From the NCBI GenBank assembly GCA_026413225.1, contig CM048553.1:24862501-24926500 (forward strand): DNA of 64,000 nucleotides, written 5' to 3'. How positions within the stretch are numbered: the stretch's first letter is position 1; each line of letters begins with the position of its first letter. The notes under the pieces are model-generated. The model saw only the letters and a program-made list of their open reading frames with translations. It was not told where the DNA came from and did not search any database. The translations under genes and the position numbers were made by a program. This DNA is from Otis tarda (Eukaryota > Chordata > Aves > Otidiformes > Otididae). Below, piece by piece: positions 50,001 through 60,822 of the stretch.

Positions 50001-50934
50001 CATCCTCCCCCCAGCAGGATGGACTCATCGGACAAGATTGCATTCGTTTCCTTGAAGTGACTGGATGGTGTATGCAACTTGGTACATTGTGAAAGACGCA
50101 GTAAGATAATCTAAAATGGGGCTGCTGGTCAGCAGATTACCTGCTTCTTCTTTATGTTGAAGTACAAATTCAAAGTGTGTTAGAGAACCTTTTCAAAATT
50201 CGTAGAAATTTACTTTTTAGCCACAGAAGAATAATCTCTCCCAGAAATCTTATTTTGTTCCCTCTGTCCATCTGATCAGAAAAAAAAAAAGCAACAGCTT
50301 TTTCTACAAGTTCTGAAGAAAATGCAGATCAGGACAAATTGAAAAAGAATTTTCTACCTCTGTATGTAAGATGCTTTTATAGCACTCAGTGTTATTTGAG
50401 GTTATTTAAAATCTTGAACCTCTCGTAGTGAAAAAAAATAACAGATTAACAGAAATGCAAGTTTGGAATGTGCAGTTGTACAGATTTTATTTCAGCCATA
50501 ACTATTTGATTCTTAGTTTTTCTGATTTCAAGCTAACCATTATCCCAACAATGTCAGTACAGGTATTGCTCATTTTGCTCAGCCAGTCTGGGAAATGGCA
50601 AAGTTGAGAGAAATGGTGATTCAGGGACCAATGAGCAATGCTGCAGTTTCAGCTCATTTTCAGTGGTCAGTGTTGCTTAGACACACAACTTTTATCTTCT
50701 CTGGGACAAGAAAGGTTGTACATGTACACAGGAACAAGCTGATGACTTACAGGTAACAAATGTTATAGATTAATTAATTTTGAGAAAACCCAGGTGAAGG
50801 AAAGTATCTGAAAAGCTCACTAAAGTCACACTTTGGTTTTTAGAAGAAAAGTTGTAATGAATAATGTTTTACAGTGATTAGTTTGGTCACTCTAAAAATT
50901 AAGATAAAAAGGTTTTCAGTGCTGAGGTTTCCAT

Positions 50935-50972
50935 CCTTCATCCTTGAATATCTCCTTCATCCCTGAATATCT
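50935..50972 (+). repeat. 19-bp tandem duplication
   Basis: CCTTCATCCTTGAATATCT at 50935-50953 is repeated at once at 50954-50972 with a single T-to-C change. It is a local duplication of recent origin, judging by the one difference. Confidence 0.9.
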
Positions 50973-52559
50973 GGAGTGACTGGAGTCCCAGTTGTCTAGC
51001 AAGATCACTTTGGGTTTAGCAGTATTTTACATGTTGAGTCTTCAGCAACTAAAGACCAGTCATAAACAATGCCTGTCAGCTCCACATCACGCAGACGGAC
51101 GCAGACTCTACTTTCGTACTGTTATGCAGAGGCTCAGTGCTGTTACTTCTATCTTATTACTGCCTTCAAAGAGAGGGCTAGCCAAACTGCACTGCAAAAG
51201 GATGCATGTATCTAGCAGCCATCTCATTTCTTTAATACAAATTTGATGTTCAGATTCCACAGTCTGGGCCAGGCACCTGAAATATTGTCAAAGTGCAGAA
51301 GCTAGATAAACGCATATTGAATTGCCCGATAGCATAACTGGCATCGCTCCTACCACTGGTCATCTTAGTATATGCAGTTGCTTGGAAATGTACATCTTTG
51401 CCTGTACTGTTACTTGCATGGGACTGTATTTCCACTCTCCCCACCCTCAATAAACAATGACTATTGTCATAAATCAAGAAGAAATCCTTCTGCATGTTTT
51501 GGCTGGAGTCAGTGTTGCCCCACAGAGCATCCCGGGAGGCAGCAGGACCATGGCTGTGCCTGGAGCAGCTCTCCGCTGCCGAACCTTTCTCTGCAATCTG
51601 ACTCCCAGGAATCTCTTCATCTATCAAATAAGTACAAAGAGTTAAAGCAACAGGTGTAGTAGCAAAGATGACAAGCCTTTCCCACTTTCATCTCCAAGAA
51701 AAGCAGCAGCATAATGAAGATAAATAGGAATTTTACAGACAGGTAATCACATGATAACAGATCCCTGTTATTTAATACCACCAGAGCTATTTCAGATAGT
51801 GTTAGGACTTGTCTGTGCCCACCAGGATCAAGTTCTGCTAATCAGTGATCTGTAAATGTGCATGGTTCATTAGGGCCCCGAGAACAGCTGTCCGCGTCCG
51901 CTCAGGATTAGATTACAGGATATCATTAACTTGGATTCTACATATGCTTCGAGGCTTTTGTTACAACTGACTCATAATTCTTTCTTTCTTTTTTTTTTTG
52001 TTTTTAAACTGTCTGGGAAAACAGGAGAGCTAAAGACTAAGGTTTCTGTTTTACCTGCTTCTGTTCAGTATCATTTTAATGTACATTCAAAAGAAAGCTG
52101 TAAATATAATGCTCACTGTAACTAGTGCAATAAAACACAGAATAGTTTCATGCCTCTTGCACATGCCTGTGCTCAAGCTTTATAGTTGAATTGTTTTAGT
52201 GGAACAACTTAAATCAGCTCTAATCTCCTCCTGCATGTAAAATATGTAAAAATACATATATAAAAAACCACATTACATATTTCAGAGCAAGCTTTTCAGT
52301 TTACTTTAGTGACTCTTATCTGATAAAAGAATACATTGGTTTGGCTATTATTGCATGACTTAAGTATAGCCCCGGAAATATGAGGCTGAGTGTGCTCCTT
52401 CCCATGAACTGTACTCTAATTAAGGTATGCGTTGTTTGATTTTAAATGCTTCCTACTAAAATAAGAAATTTATAGGGCATATGTAGAAAAAATGGTGATG
52501 TCTTTTTTCCTTACTTTTTGAGGCAATTTGCTTCTTTCTCCTTTTTTTTTCTGCGTAAA

Positions 52560-52935
52560 TTCTAAGAGAGACCAAGCAAATCAAAGAAAAAAGATAGATG
52601 TACAATTGATGGAATTAGGAGCAGGAATAAAACCCAACCAATACATTATTAGCTGAATGTTATTCAATTGTCCAGACTATTATTCTCCCAAGGTAATTAA
52701 ACAATCACAAATTGCATTCATGGATCATTTATTCAAATAAAAATACCCAAATTGAGTAGTCAGCATGAATGATAATACCAGGAAAAAAGCAGAAAAGAAC
52801 ACTCTTAATGGAGTCACTGCTGTCTATAGAAAATGTGGGTTTATAATATCCTGTTTTACTCGTGTCAGCTATTATGCAATTACTGATTAGTAGATCTGTT
52901 ATTAGATACTAGGTCTGATCATTCACTGCAATTCT
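52560..52935. promoter_or_regulatory. Enhancer-like conserved-element candidate
   Basis: In this non-repetitive AT-rich block SOX-like ACAAT/ATTGT cores (CAATTGTCC, AACAATCACA) occur together with TAATTA-type homeodomain cores (GGTAATTAAACAAT), POU-like ATTGCAT (CAAATTGCATTCAT) and GATCATT segments, closely packed between 52650 and 52740 and again near 52870. This is the usual texture of deeply conserved developmental enhancers. It is an inference from motif density and absence of repeats; no conservation score is available. Confidence 0.22.
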
Positions 52936-53021
52936 TATAAGTAGACTTCTTACATTCAATATGAGTATGACCGAAATCTACTTATTTCAGTACACGGAAC
53001 AGGATTAGGTTCCTAGAACAG

Positions 53022-53050
53022 CTTACTAATTAGTAAGATTAATTAATTAA
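53022..53050. promoter_or_regulatory. Adjacent homeodomain-type palindromes
   Basis: CTTACTAATTAGTAAG (53022-53037) is a perfect 16-bp palindrome centred on TAATTA. One base later TTAATTAATTAA (53039-53050) is another, with two overlapping TAATTA cores. TAATTA is the site for paired dimers of many homeodomain proteins. AT-only palindromes arise easily by chance, but the 16-bp one includes non-A/T positions. Confidence 0.35.
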
Positions 53051-53133
53051 GATTAACTAGATTAGTAAACTATTATATGCAAACTGTAGATATCTGGATA
53101 TAATATGATGCTCAAGCTACAGCTCTAGGGTAA

Positions 53134-53411
53134 AAAGTGTTTTGGAAAAAAAACTTTGCAGACTTTGTTGCCAAAAATCCATCTCTTTTAACAGGCCCTG
53201 CTGAAAATCCAGATACAGCATATGCCAAATATTCGGGTAGTATTCTGAATGGAGTGGCTCTAAAGTGAAGCTGTCAGTCCCTATCCAGACACCAAAGCGA
53301 ATGGCTCAGTTGCCTCCAGGAGAAGTTCCTAAAACAACTCCAACAGGAGTTGGACTGGTCCCCTTAGCAGTAAATAATCACTCTCCCACCAAGTCTCCAA
53401 ACGCACTCTAA
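53134..53411 (+). pseudogene. Possible decayed protein-derived fragment
   Basis: Two overlapping plus frames read like ordinary protein. Frame A, open from 53134 to a TGA at 53266-53268, includes NPSLLTGPAENPDTAYAKYS. Frame B, open from 53241 to a TAA at 53409-53411, includes VKLSVPIQTPKRMAQLPPGE and then a Pro/Thr/Asn-rich tail. A single frame change between about 53241 and 53268 would link them, the pattern expected of a pseudogene fragment. I do not recognise the protein, and neither frame begins with a convincing start. Chance reading of stop-poor DNA is the main alternative. Confidence 0.2.
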
Positions 53412-56400
53412 TGGAGTGTCTCTTTGCAATTAAAAAAAACTTCCAATTTCATAAAACCACTTGATAAAGCTAAACAGAATACACATGAGCTATAAAAGCA
53501 AAGGCTGCCTGAAACAAAATAATACATCTGTGGAGGTCAAAGGTGTGGTTTATGGAGGCCAATTATGTTTCACGGTCTTGATTGCCTCCTGTTCCTTCTG
53601 AACACGCTTTTCCATAGAGATGACTTTACATCGTGATAGTATAGACGCTGAAGTCTGAAAATGTTGGCCGCATCATTTAGCTTTCCATAGCCTGAATCCA
53701 AAAATGGTAATGCTCCTGATCTGGCATGAGTGCTTAACAGTGTAAGTGAGCAGAATTAAATACAGTTGTGTGTGCTGTGCCCTTGAACCTGTGGCTGTGA
53801 AAATGTGTTCACTTTTGCTCTGTATAAATGATGTGCTATGTACATTTTCTTAGTGAAAGACAGGCAAAATAAAACTTGGGTTTTAAACAATTTCAGATGA
53901 TTTTTGCTTAGAAGAAAAGCGTATTTGTCTTTAAAGATGGAAAGCGCTGAGGACCGTCTTTGACAGAAACCGCAGCATGGAAAGTTTCAGATGCTAACCC
54001 ACCAACTTGAGCCCTTGGCTACAATGCTAAAAGCCCCATTTTAATGTTCTGCTGTAAGTGCTCATGCCTTGTTGAAACATCCCTCAGGGGCTGCCAGCAC
54101 CATCTCTTTCTGACAGGACAGCAGACCATCCCCAAAACCACTGAGAGCCTGTGCGGTCCCTGAGGGTGCCCCTGGGCTGGCAGGCTGCAGGCAGTGGTCC
54201 AGGGCTGCCAGGGCGCAGGATCTCCACTGGCCCCAGGTCACTGGCAGTGGGAAAAGCAGGGAGCAGGTGGGATCTTTCTGTTTGTTTGCCTGCTCTTGCA
54301 GATCTTGCTCGGCTCTCTGATGATATCCTAGCGAGAAATCTGCTTGGGCAGCTTTCTGGGGTTCACAGTCTGCCAGCCCATGATGACAATTTAGATTGAG
54401 CAGAAAATTAGTCTGAAACCAATTTATCACTGGAATATTCTATTAAAGCAAAACAAAACAAAATCATTGGTGGGCAAATTAGTTTAGCTACAATGGCCTG
54501 CAGGTACAGCAGAGCTGGGAGGCTTGTGGCTTGGGTTGGGATGGATTTCTCCCAGCTGGAGATGTTGCCACAACAATGGGAAGCGGACTGTAGGTCATGT
54601 TGTGTAAAGAAAAACTTCCATCCCAGTTGGAAAAGCTCGGCACAGAGCACAGGCAACATGCAGGGCCAAAATGGCAGCCTGTTGTACAGAGGTTTGAGAA
54701 CTTCCAGTGAGCTGTATGAAGGCACTTGAAAGCTGTGTGTGTGGGATGACCAACAGCCATCTCTCAGCATTTATCATCAGTGTGACTGGAGAAAAACCAT
54801 CTCCTTTATCTTTCTAGAGGGTTTCTCCCTATGGCTAGAAGCTGTACAGAAGGTACGTGACATTTGCATGTTAGCCATTAATGTAAAAGATCCCATCACT
54901 ATTAAAGCCGTAGCACTGAAATCTATTGGCAAAACAGAGTCCTAGTGGTAAAACTGGGTAAACAGTAAAAAGAGAGATCTGTAACTACTTTATTTATTCA
55001 TGAATCATCACTTATCACTAATAACGCTTATTAATGAAAAAATATAATATCAAGCCATCTGGTATGAAAAAGTAAGTCTCATAGGATCAATAAGCTACAA
55101 ATTATTGTCATGAAACAAATTACAACAGATGAGGTACTGATGCTTTTTCACGAAAGATTCATCATTCAGCTCAGTGCAATGGCTGCTATTGAAATTCTGG
55201 CGAGACCTCAGTTCTCTATTGCAACGCTGGGGAAGGATTAATGTTGGAATCTGCTGGCAGGACAAATCACAGCAATGTGCTTGATGTATTTTTCAAAAGC
55301 ATTCATTTTAATATAGGAATCTTTCTATCTGACATAGCTTAGTCAGTGAATGGTAATTAAAGGTAATCATTCAACTCATTTAGTGTAATTTCTTTTTGTA
55401 TTTTTTCCCAAATGAATAATAGGGCTGTTGTAAAAGAGAATGTTGCTACCCCAACTTTCTTTTGATAAAGCAATAATAAGAGACATAACAAAATGTTGTG
55501 ATGAAAATTAAGTCACAGCTCAGTGCCTTTTCCTATGTCTTTTCTTGCCACTGTGGCCCAACTTATAGGCGTTTACCACACACTTAGCTCTGGCTCTAAT
55601 TTACAGTAAGTAGGTTTACCATGAGCATCTGGAAATATGTGAATTTTTCTTTCATCATATTGATTTATACAACAGTAATTATGACTATCATGATGTTTGG
55701 GAAAAATAGTAGTTCTCTTGTTACTTGCTTGGACTTGTTATGTTGTGCAAACTCCTGTAGGGCTTTTTGCAAAAAAAAGCACATCTGCATGCTGGCTCCT
55801 TTATCCTATTGTCCTATCTGGTCTGTCCTGGGCATGTGGGAGTTGGAGCACAGAGGCACAGGCAAATGCTTGGCTGCCTGCGATGATGACAGCAAGGGTC
55901 AGCCTGGTCTGATAAAAGCTTTAAAAGCTTCTTCATAAAAATGTAAACCCTTCCACCTCCATGTAATCAGGGCCAAAGAAGAAGATGCTTCCTTCAAGTT
56001 GTGCTTCATTTTATAGCATTGAGACCAAAATCCCAGATCCAAACATTCTGAGGCTCTCCAGCATTTGAATTCTAGATCCAGATCTGGACCCACATTTTGC
56101 ATTTTGGGCTTATTTCTGTATAAGTAGGAGCAGTGGTACCCCACTGATTCAACTTTCGCAACTGTAGTCAAAGAGGTCTTAAAGCACATACAAATCCCAG
56201 CACGGTTAAATTCCCAAAGAAGGGATTCAAGCTGCTGCTTTGGAAGTAGCTGAGGAATACTTTCAGAGTCTTTTTCCCAGTCTTTTGCATTGGCTTGCCA
56301 GTCAGTTCTTTTCATCATTAAACTCAGCAAGGATCATTAACATTGGTTCACCTTCACCTGTTTGAAAAAAGTCCTATAAAAATCCATCCCATTGAATTCT

Positions 56401-58884
56401 CTGAAGATTCAGAGCAGAAACAATCTCTTCTACTATGAACTTGTGCTCTTTATTGTCTTTAAATCAAGAAAGACAATTACGAGGAAAGATTGGTCTGGGA
56501 CTATTTGGGGAAACTGGTTCAGAAACTGGGGTATGTGTAGAGCCTTCACTTCTTACAGGCAGCAAACCATTCCACTGTGCTAGCAAACTGTTTGGTTGAA
56601 TTGACTTATTTGTGTGGCTGGCATGAAAGGACATAATGTGGGTTAATTTTTAGCCTGATTTCCTGGGAAAATGAGATGATTTATTGTTTGTATGTATACA
56701 TTTTAATGTTTTGACTTCTGGGATTTGACTTAGATCTCTAAAGTTCCTATGAGCTGTATGAAAATAGCTACCCACTTGATGAGAAAGATAGCATTATTGC
56801 TTATATTGACGGAAAAACACCAGTAAGTGTCTTCCCCTTTATGAAATTTCAGATTGATGTGGGACACCAATCCTTGGAAAGGCAGAGTCACTGCAAGATC
56901 CACTGCTCACAGATCAGCTTGCTTCTTTAGGCAATACTTAATGCTATGTTAATAAAAAACATTTCTAAAAGTCATTCAGGTTTTAAACCTCAGGAACTGG
57001 GAGATCTTAGAGACCTGCTCAGGAGATGGGCCAGTTGTTTGGGCAGTGTCCTCCCATGGGCAGGACTTTATCACAAGGGGGATGAGCAGAAGATACCATC
57101 ACCTGTGGCTTCTGTGCTCTGATATTTTCCTAAATCAGTTGCTCCATGGCAGTTGTTATGTAGCCCAGGTTCCTATAGAAACACAGACATGGGATCATTC
57201 TATTTGTGTCACCGCTTGGGATTCCACAGACCCACGCCTTGTCAAAACAACTTTTCAGGATGTTACGTATTTCAATCAGGTTCACAATGGGGTAAATTCT
57301 CAAAGATCATTAATTTCCTAAAGAGCCATTAAAGTGGGAAACTGTCTATCAAGAAAAAAAAGACCGTGCCAGAGCCCTGAAAAAAAGTCCTCAGGCATAG
57401 AGTTCCCACCTTCCTGGATACCAAAGGCATACTGTAGGACCTGCATAGGCTGCTTCACCCTGCTTTGAGGTTCTCCACATGTGCGAAATACATAAACTAA
57501 GTTGAAAGTGGCTGTTTAAAGTGGCTAAGGGCATCTATTAGCTTGCCAAGTATATTTACAGCACATCTAAAATTTGTTGCTAGGATCACTAAAATGTTTA
57601 TTGGCAGAATATGAGGAGAGAATTTTATAAAATGTTTGCTTCTGGACAATAAAAAGGAGGAGAGGGTGATGATTGTACTTCTGAATGTCTGTAACCCAGA
57701 AGTTTGCACAGTCCCAAATCTCAGACCATTTGTAGTGGTATATAAATGTCATGCCTTCCATGTCTGAGTAGAAGCCAAGCTAAGGACACATGACATCTGC
57801 TCCAGATGAAAGTGATTCATGCTCATAATGTAATTCCACATATATAACAACTTCCTCAACATTTTTGCAGTTACCAAGGAATTATTTGGGGCATCTGGGG
57901 AGGATTGTCAGTGTAACAGTATTGGCTTGTTAAGAGAGTTTGGAATTCAAATTTCCCTTGTGAAGACGAGGGGTAATAACTCAGTAAGTACTGTCTTGTA
58001 AAGAATTATACATTTGGCACACACACAGATATGTGAGAGATTTTTTTATGCTTATATACTCAAGGCTTCATTTCTTTCCTGTGATGTTCCTGAAAAATGT
58101 GACTTTATTTTTTCTTGTGCCACAAATGCTATAGGCTTTAAGTGGAAGCCATGCTGCAGCACCGCTCAGTCACAGTGCTCTTCATCAGCCTGGTACTTCT
58201 CCACCACATGGAAATCTAGTCAACTGGTACATGGCTCTGCAATTGATTACAGCTTGCCACCACTTTAAGGATACACTCCCTCCCAACATACAACCTTGCT
58301 GGTATCAGCACCTGCATATTTTACCTTTTATGTTACTGCAGTTGTTAAATCTATTCCACCTTTCCTTTGGCACCCACATCAGTTAGTCTAGAGTCATGAA
58401 TTCATAGGGGCTTAATGCTCCTCTAATAAAAAGTCAGTCTCTGCCCCAGTAGCATTTACTGCATCATCACTTTTCTTACAGGACATGAATTTTTCAACAG
58501 CTTGTGAAAAGTTGTGAACAGAGCCTTAATTAAAACCACATTCAGCAGAAAGGTATCTTACATTATGAGTGAAGGAAAGATCTGGGTAATATTAAGCAGC
58601 TGTTAAAATACACAATTAAGTCGAGCTAATTGTTGTTACTGGCAGCCTCAATGACAGATGAGCGGTGAAACGCTTGACTGAACAGGCCTTTGGTCAAAAC
58701 GTTGCATAGTCATTCTGCAGCAGGCTCCTGACCTCCACTGAATATAGAGATATAACACTGACAGTTAGATAAATAATGCAATTTGTACAAGTATCAAAAG
58801 CATTGTTCTTCCTCCTGTTCTTACTGAAAAATACTGGCTGGCTGAATTCAGACTTGAGAAGCCCTAATAAAAGTTCATAGATTT
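53412..58884. other. Unique DNA, no gene recognised
   Basis: No gene is recognised. The 54060-54400 patch is GC-richer and carries long ORFs on both strands (122 and 82 codons), taken as chance. A 143-codon minus-strand ORF at 55899-56330 has no known motif; the DNA beneath it (GATCCAGATCTGGACCCACA near 56078) may be an old repeat but cannot be named. About 58540-58680 has enhancer-like texture (CTTAATTAAAACC, GAGCTAATTGTTG, a TGACAG TALE-type core). Confidence 0.5.
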
Positions 58885-58890
58885 GAGGGT
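58885..58890 (+). repeat. Target-site duplication, left copy
   Basis: GAGGGT directly precedes the TG of the LTR. The right copy, GAGGGA at 59831-59836, differs only in the last base. Six-base duplications are usual for avian class II (alpha/beta-like, ERVK) integrations. Confidence 0.65.
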
Positions 58891-59830
58891 TGGTGGGTTG
58901 ACCCGGGATGGACACCAGGTGCCCACCAGAGCCGCTCTATCACTCGCTTCCTCAGCAGGCTCATGCATTGAGGACAGGGAGAGATCACTCACCGTCATGG
59001 GCAAAACAGGCTCAACTTGGGGGAAAAATTAATTTAATCAAACTAGGGTAGGGTAATGAGAAATAAAATGACATCTTAAAATACCTTCCCACACCCCCTC
59101 TTCTTCTGGGCACAACTTCACTCCCAATTTGTCTATCTCCTCCCCACCAGCCGCCCAGGGAATGGGGGTTGTGATCAGTTCATCACACATTGTCTCTGCT
59201 GCTCCTTCCTCCTGAGGGGAAGGTCTCTTTACACTCTTCCCCTGCTCCAGCATGGGGTCCCTCCCACAGGAGACAGTCCTCCATGAACTGCTCCAATGAG
59301 TCCTTCCCACTGGCTGCAGTTCTTCTAAACTTCACCAGCATGGATCCCTTCCACGGGGTCACAAGTCCTGCCAGGAATACTGCTCCAGCATGGGCTCCTC
59401 TCTCCACAGGGCTAGAGCTCCTGCCAGGAGCCTGCTCCAGCACAGGCTTCCCATGGGCCACAGCCTCCTTCAGGCATCCACCTGCTCCAGCATGGGGTCC
59501 TCCACGGGCTGCAGGTGGATCTCTGCTCCAGCGCCTGAAGCACCTAATCCCCCTCCTCCTTCACTGACCTTGCTGTCTGTAGAGTTGTTCCTCTCATATG
59601 TTCTCCCTTCTCTCTCTGGCTACAGTTGCTGTTGAGCAGGTTTTTTTTTTCCTTTCTTAACTGTGTTATCCCAGGGGCACTACCACCGTTGCCTTTGCCA
59701 GTAGCGGGTCTGTCTTGGAGCTGGCTGGCATTGGCTCTCTTGGACATGGGGGAAACTTCTAGCAGCTTCTCACAGAAGCCACCCGTGTAGCTCCCCCACT
59801 ACCAAAACCCTGCTATACAAACCCAATACA
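58891..59830. mobile_element. Solo LTR of an avian endogenous retrovirus
   Basis: This complete 940-bp long terminal repeat starts TGGTGGGTTGACCCGGG and ends AACCCAATACA, giving the canonical TG...CA ends. It is flanked by 6-bp direct repeats that match at 5 of 6 positions. No gag, pol or env sequence adjoins it, so the internal region was lost by LTR-LTR recombination, leaving a solo LTR. The middle (about 59245-59540) consists of degenerate CTGCTCCAGCATGGG units. I recognise the sequence as a repeat type widespread in bird genomes; the class (II/ERVK) is inferred from the 6-bp duplication. The proviral strand is not decided here. The ORFs inside (90-125 codons, both strands) are by-products of the internal repeat, not genes. 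Confidence 0.85.
59245..59540. repeat. Degenerate internal repeats in the LTR
   Basis: About seven variants of the unit CTGCTCCAGCATGGGGTCC followed by a CCAYRGG-type segment recur every 35-55 bp, for example at about 59241, 59287, 59381, 59429 and 59481. The unit makes the LTR stop-poor in several frames, which explains the overlapping ORFs on both strands. Confidence 0.75.
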
Positions 59831-59836
59831 GAGGGA
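59831..59836 (+). repeat. Target-site duplication, right copy
   Basis: GAGGGA directly follows the terminal CA of the LTR and pairs with GAGGGT at 58885-58890. Confidence 0.65.
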
Positions 59837-60660
59837 CAGGAACCACAAAGACAGTCTGATCTCCTGACAGATCCACAATCTCTTCCAGTAATTCCCATTC
59901 AGTAACTTGTGGCTGAACTGGAACACAGTCCATTGAACAGATATGCAGTCTTGATTTTACAGATCCTGAGGATGGAGATTCTACATATTTTTCCAGAAGT
60001 CCTAAAGTTTCTAAAAGTTTCAGGATACATGTGACAAAGCCGGCATAACAATCTATTGCCTTTCCACCCCCTGGTTACTCCCTCTTACATCTGTGCTGCT
60101 GCTCCCTCATTTGTGCCAGTAAAGCTCTTTGTGGATCCATGCTGTAAAAACAGATTGCTGTAATGATTAAAAAAAAACCCAGAGGAACCTCTCAATTTGA
60201 CTTAATTACAGAAGAAGCATTTTGTTAATTGCCTCCTTATAGGCTGAGGCATTGCTGAAAACTTGATTTAGTCTTGTTCCGCATACTTTGTAGTTACTTA
60301 CATCCGGAGTGTGTCTAAAACACTACCTTTCTGCTATGGAGAAGCTTTACAACCACTATAACTGTATTGCTTTACTGTACGCTAAGAAGTGAGTAAGCAC
60401 ATTTCATTGTAATTTGTCAATTAAGTTATTGGAAGGGTGAAAATTGAACATAGACATCTAAGTAGCAAGACAAGAGCCTGAGAGATCTCTGATTTAAGAG
60501 AATGAAGTTTATGCCAAACTGCAAGCAAATCAGGTCAGTCGAGATCTCAGTTTTCCCTTTAGTTTAGAAGTGGGAGTCCTTTCTGGTGTCTTCCCTTGGC
60601 AAGGCTTGTCTTTCAACATCATAGGAGCCTTTTTGAGCTAAGGAAGTGTAATTTCCTTAC
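59837..60660. other. Unique DNA, no gene recognised
   Basis: Nothing specific is seen. A minus-strand donor-like site at 60297 (GGAT|GTAAGT) has only a short upstream stretch with stops in all frames. Confidence 0.5.
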
Positions 60661-60822
60661 GGAGCCAGCCACAAGAGCGCTTGCCATCATTTGAGCCTTC
60701 CTGGGCGACTGGGGGATGGCAACCAGTTCCAAAACAATGCCAGAACCCCTTATCTCCTTGGAGCTCCCTGTAACTTCTGCTCTTGGAGGACTTTGTGGCA
60801 TCATCTGGTTTGGCAGTCACAC
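60661..60822 (-). other. Candidate 162-bp exon, minus strand
   Basis: A strong minus-strand acceptor (CTTCCTTTGGACCCTTTACTGCAG) ends at 60823, and a fair donor, GGCTCC|GTAAGG, starts at 60660. One frame is open throughout: 53 codons with two leading bases and one trailing base, so the unit would be symmetric. The translation begins VTAKPDDATKSSKSRSYREL and later has several Cys and Trp. No family is recognised. The last exon base is C, which weakens the donor. Confidence 0.25.

Larger units (their letters stand above)
47031..53133. other. Unique DNA, no gene recognised
   Basis: No gene is recognised. Possible weak exon-like units occur at 50015-50100 (plus; acceptor CATCCTCCCCCCAG, donor CGCA|GTAAGA, with stops). 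A 19-bp tandem duplication lies at 50935-50972. The region 52300-53110 is AT-rich, non-repetitive and dense in homeodomain- and SOX-type motifs. The interval 47640-47790 contains phrases (GGGCTGAATTCAGCTCAGT) reminiscent of old amniote repeats, but not clearly enough to call. Confidence 0.5.

Noticed and set aside
54062-54770. ORFs of 120 and 122 codons on the minus strand
   Set aside because: Overlapping ORFs on both strands in a GC-richer patch; no recognised domains.
55899-56330. 143-codon minus-strand ORF
   Set aside because: No domain recognised; the underlying DNA looks more like an old unclassified repeat than an exon.
59038-59635. ORFs of 81-125 codons on both strands
   Set aside because: They lie wholly inside the solo LTR and result from its internal repeat units.
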